Shown piece after piece: positions 11,309 to 11,498 of a DNA stretch of 11,498 nucleotides. The stretch is from Bacillota bacterium (lineage in GTDB: Bacteria > Vulcanimicrobiota > JAMDEM01). The first letter of the stretch is position 1, and the number at the start of each line of letters is the position of its first letter. The position numbers and the translations under genes were made by a program. The notes beneath the pieces were generated by a model, which saw only the letters and a list, made by a program, of their open reading frames with translations, did not search any database and was not told the DNA's origin. The stretch covers positions 1 to 11,498 of the forward strand of contig JAMDEM010000003.1 in assembly GCA_023486985.1 (NCBI GenBank), given 5' to 3'.

Positions 11309-11498
11309 ATGAGCAACGATTATAACATCAAGCCTATTAAACCCGGTGCAGGACATGACCCATATGCTGCAGCCAGGGCAGCCCAGGAGAATCTTAAAAA
11401 CCGCGAAAACCTGCAATCTGCCGGTAATCCTGAAGATCCGGCCGTTACAAAAGTTACTCCCGAATTGGACGGGGGACCCATCTTCTCCGAAGTCCATA
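11309..11498 (+). CDS. Hydrophilic protein, 3' end outside the window
   Basis: A strong SD, AGGAGGG (11297-11303), lies 5 nt before an ATG. The frame stays open to the window edge, giving 63 residues: MSNDYNIKPIKPGAGHDPYA, then an Ala/Gln/Asn-rich helix AARAAQENLKNRENLQSA, then a Pro/Asp-rich stretch. There is no signal peptide or hydrophobic segment, and the composition suggests disorder. I do not recognise the family. The N-terminus is similar in character, though not evidently in sequence, to that of the metallopeptidase at 2880: a short hydrophilic lead rich in Lys, Pro, Gln and Asn before any folded domain. Function cannot be told from the part present. Confidence 0.72.
   Translation, partial: MSNDYNIKPIKPGAGHDPYAAARAAQENLKNRENLQSAGNPEDPAVTKVTPELDGGPIFSEVH

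Overview
The window looks like a piece of chromosome from an uncultured, moderately AT-rich bacterium. I cannot place it in a phylum from sequence alone. Support for a bacterial chromosome: a canonical infC-rpmI-rplT ribosomal operon, AGGAGG-type Shine-Dalgarno (SD) sites, hairpin-plus-T terminators and TATAAT -10 boxes. A LolA-like exported protein hints at a diderm envelope but does not prove one. No insertion sequence, CRISPR array, tRNA or rRNA was seen.

Layout. (1) 2-1350, plus strand: infC (5' end cut by the window edge), rpmI, an unusually long structured spacer, rplT and a strong terminator. (2) 1376-2637, minus strand: a LolA-like exported protein and a small zinc-ribbon protein. (3) 2764-4290, plus strand: a promoter region with four tandem 11-bp units, then a TTG-started metallopeptidase of the anthrax-lethal-factor / Pro-Pro-endopeptidase type and a tightly linked 102-aa protein of unknown function, closed by a terminator that lies inside the end of the opposing gene. 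(4) 4255-6219, minus: a CHASE2-class III nucleotide cyclase. (5) 6262-8669, plus: a second tandem 11-bp array, a -10 box placed so that the mRNA could start at the ATG, and comEC (DNA uptake channel). (6) 8605-9605, minus: a GalE-like sugar-nucleotide epimerase whose likely terminator lies inside comEC. (7) 9612-9962: a non-coding stretch filled by a complex 218-bp inverted repeat. (8) 9963-10351, plus: two overlapping small genes, a 53-aa charged peptide and a 75-aa four-cysteine protein. (9) 10343-11155, minus: a ZIP-family metal transporter. (10) 11309 to the edge, plus: the start of a hydrophilic, probably disordered protein.

The most interesting part is the metallopeptidase pair and its promoter. 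The protein has no signal peptide. It has a Lys/Pro-rich disordered N-terminus, an amphipathic cationic helix and then a zincin domain with the ligand spacing of lethal factor. Its promoter carries 11-bp-phased TTTACA/TTAACA repeats ending 9 bp before an extended -10, which is the geometry of PhoB/PhoP-type (OmpR family) response-regulator boxes. A similar layout precedes comEC. This suggests a common regulator, possibly one responding to phosphate, for an effector-like protease and DNA uptake; this is inference. A second theme is two structured non-coding spacers (rpmI-rplT and 9673-9890) that share several short words in the same order and may be diverged copies of one repeat family.
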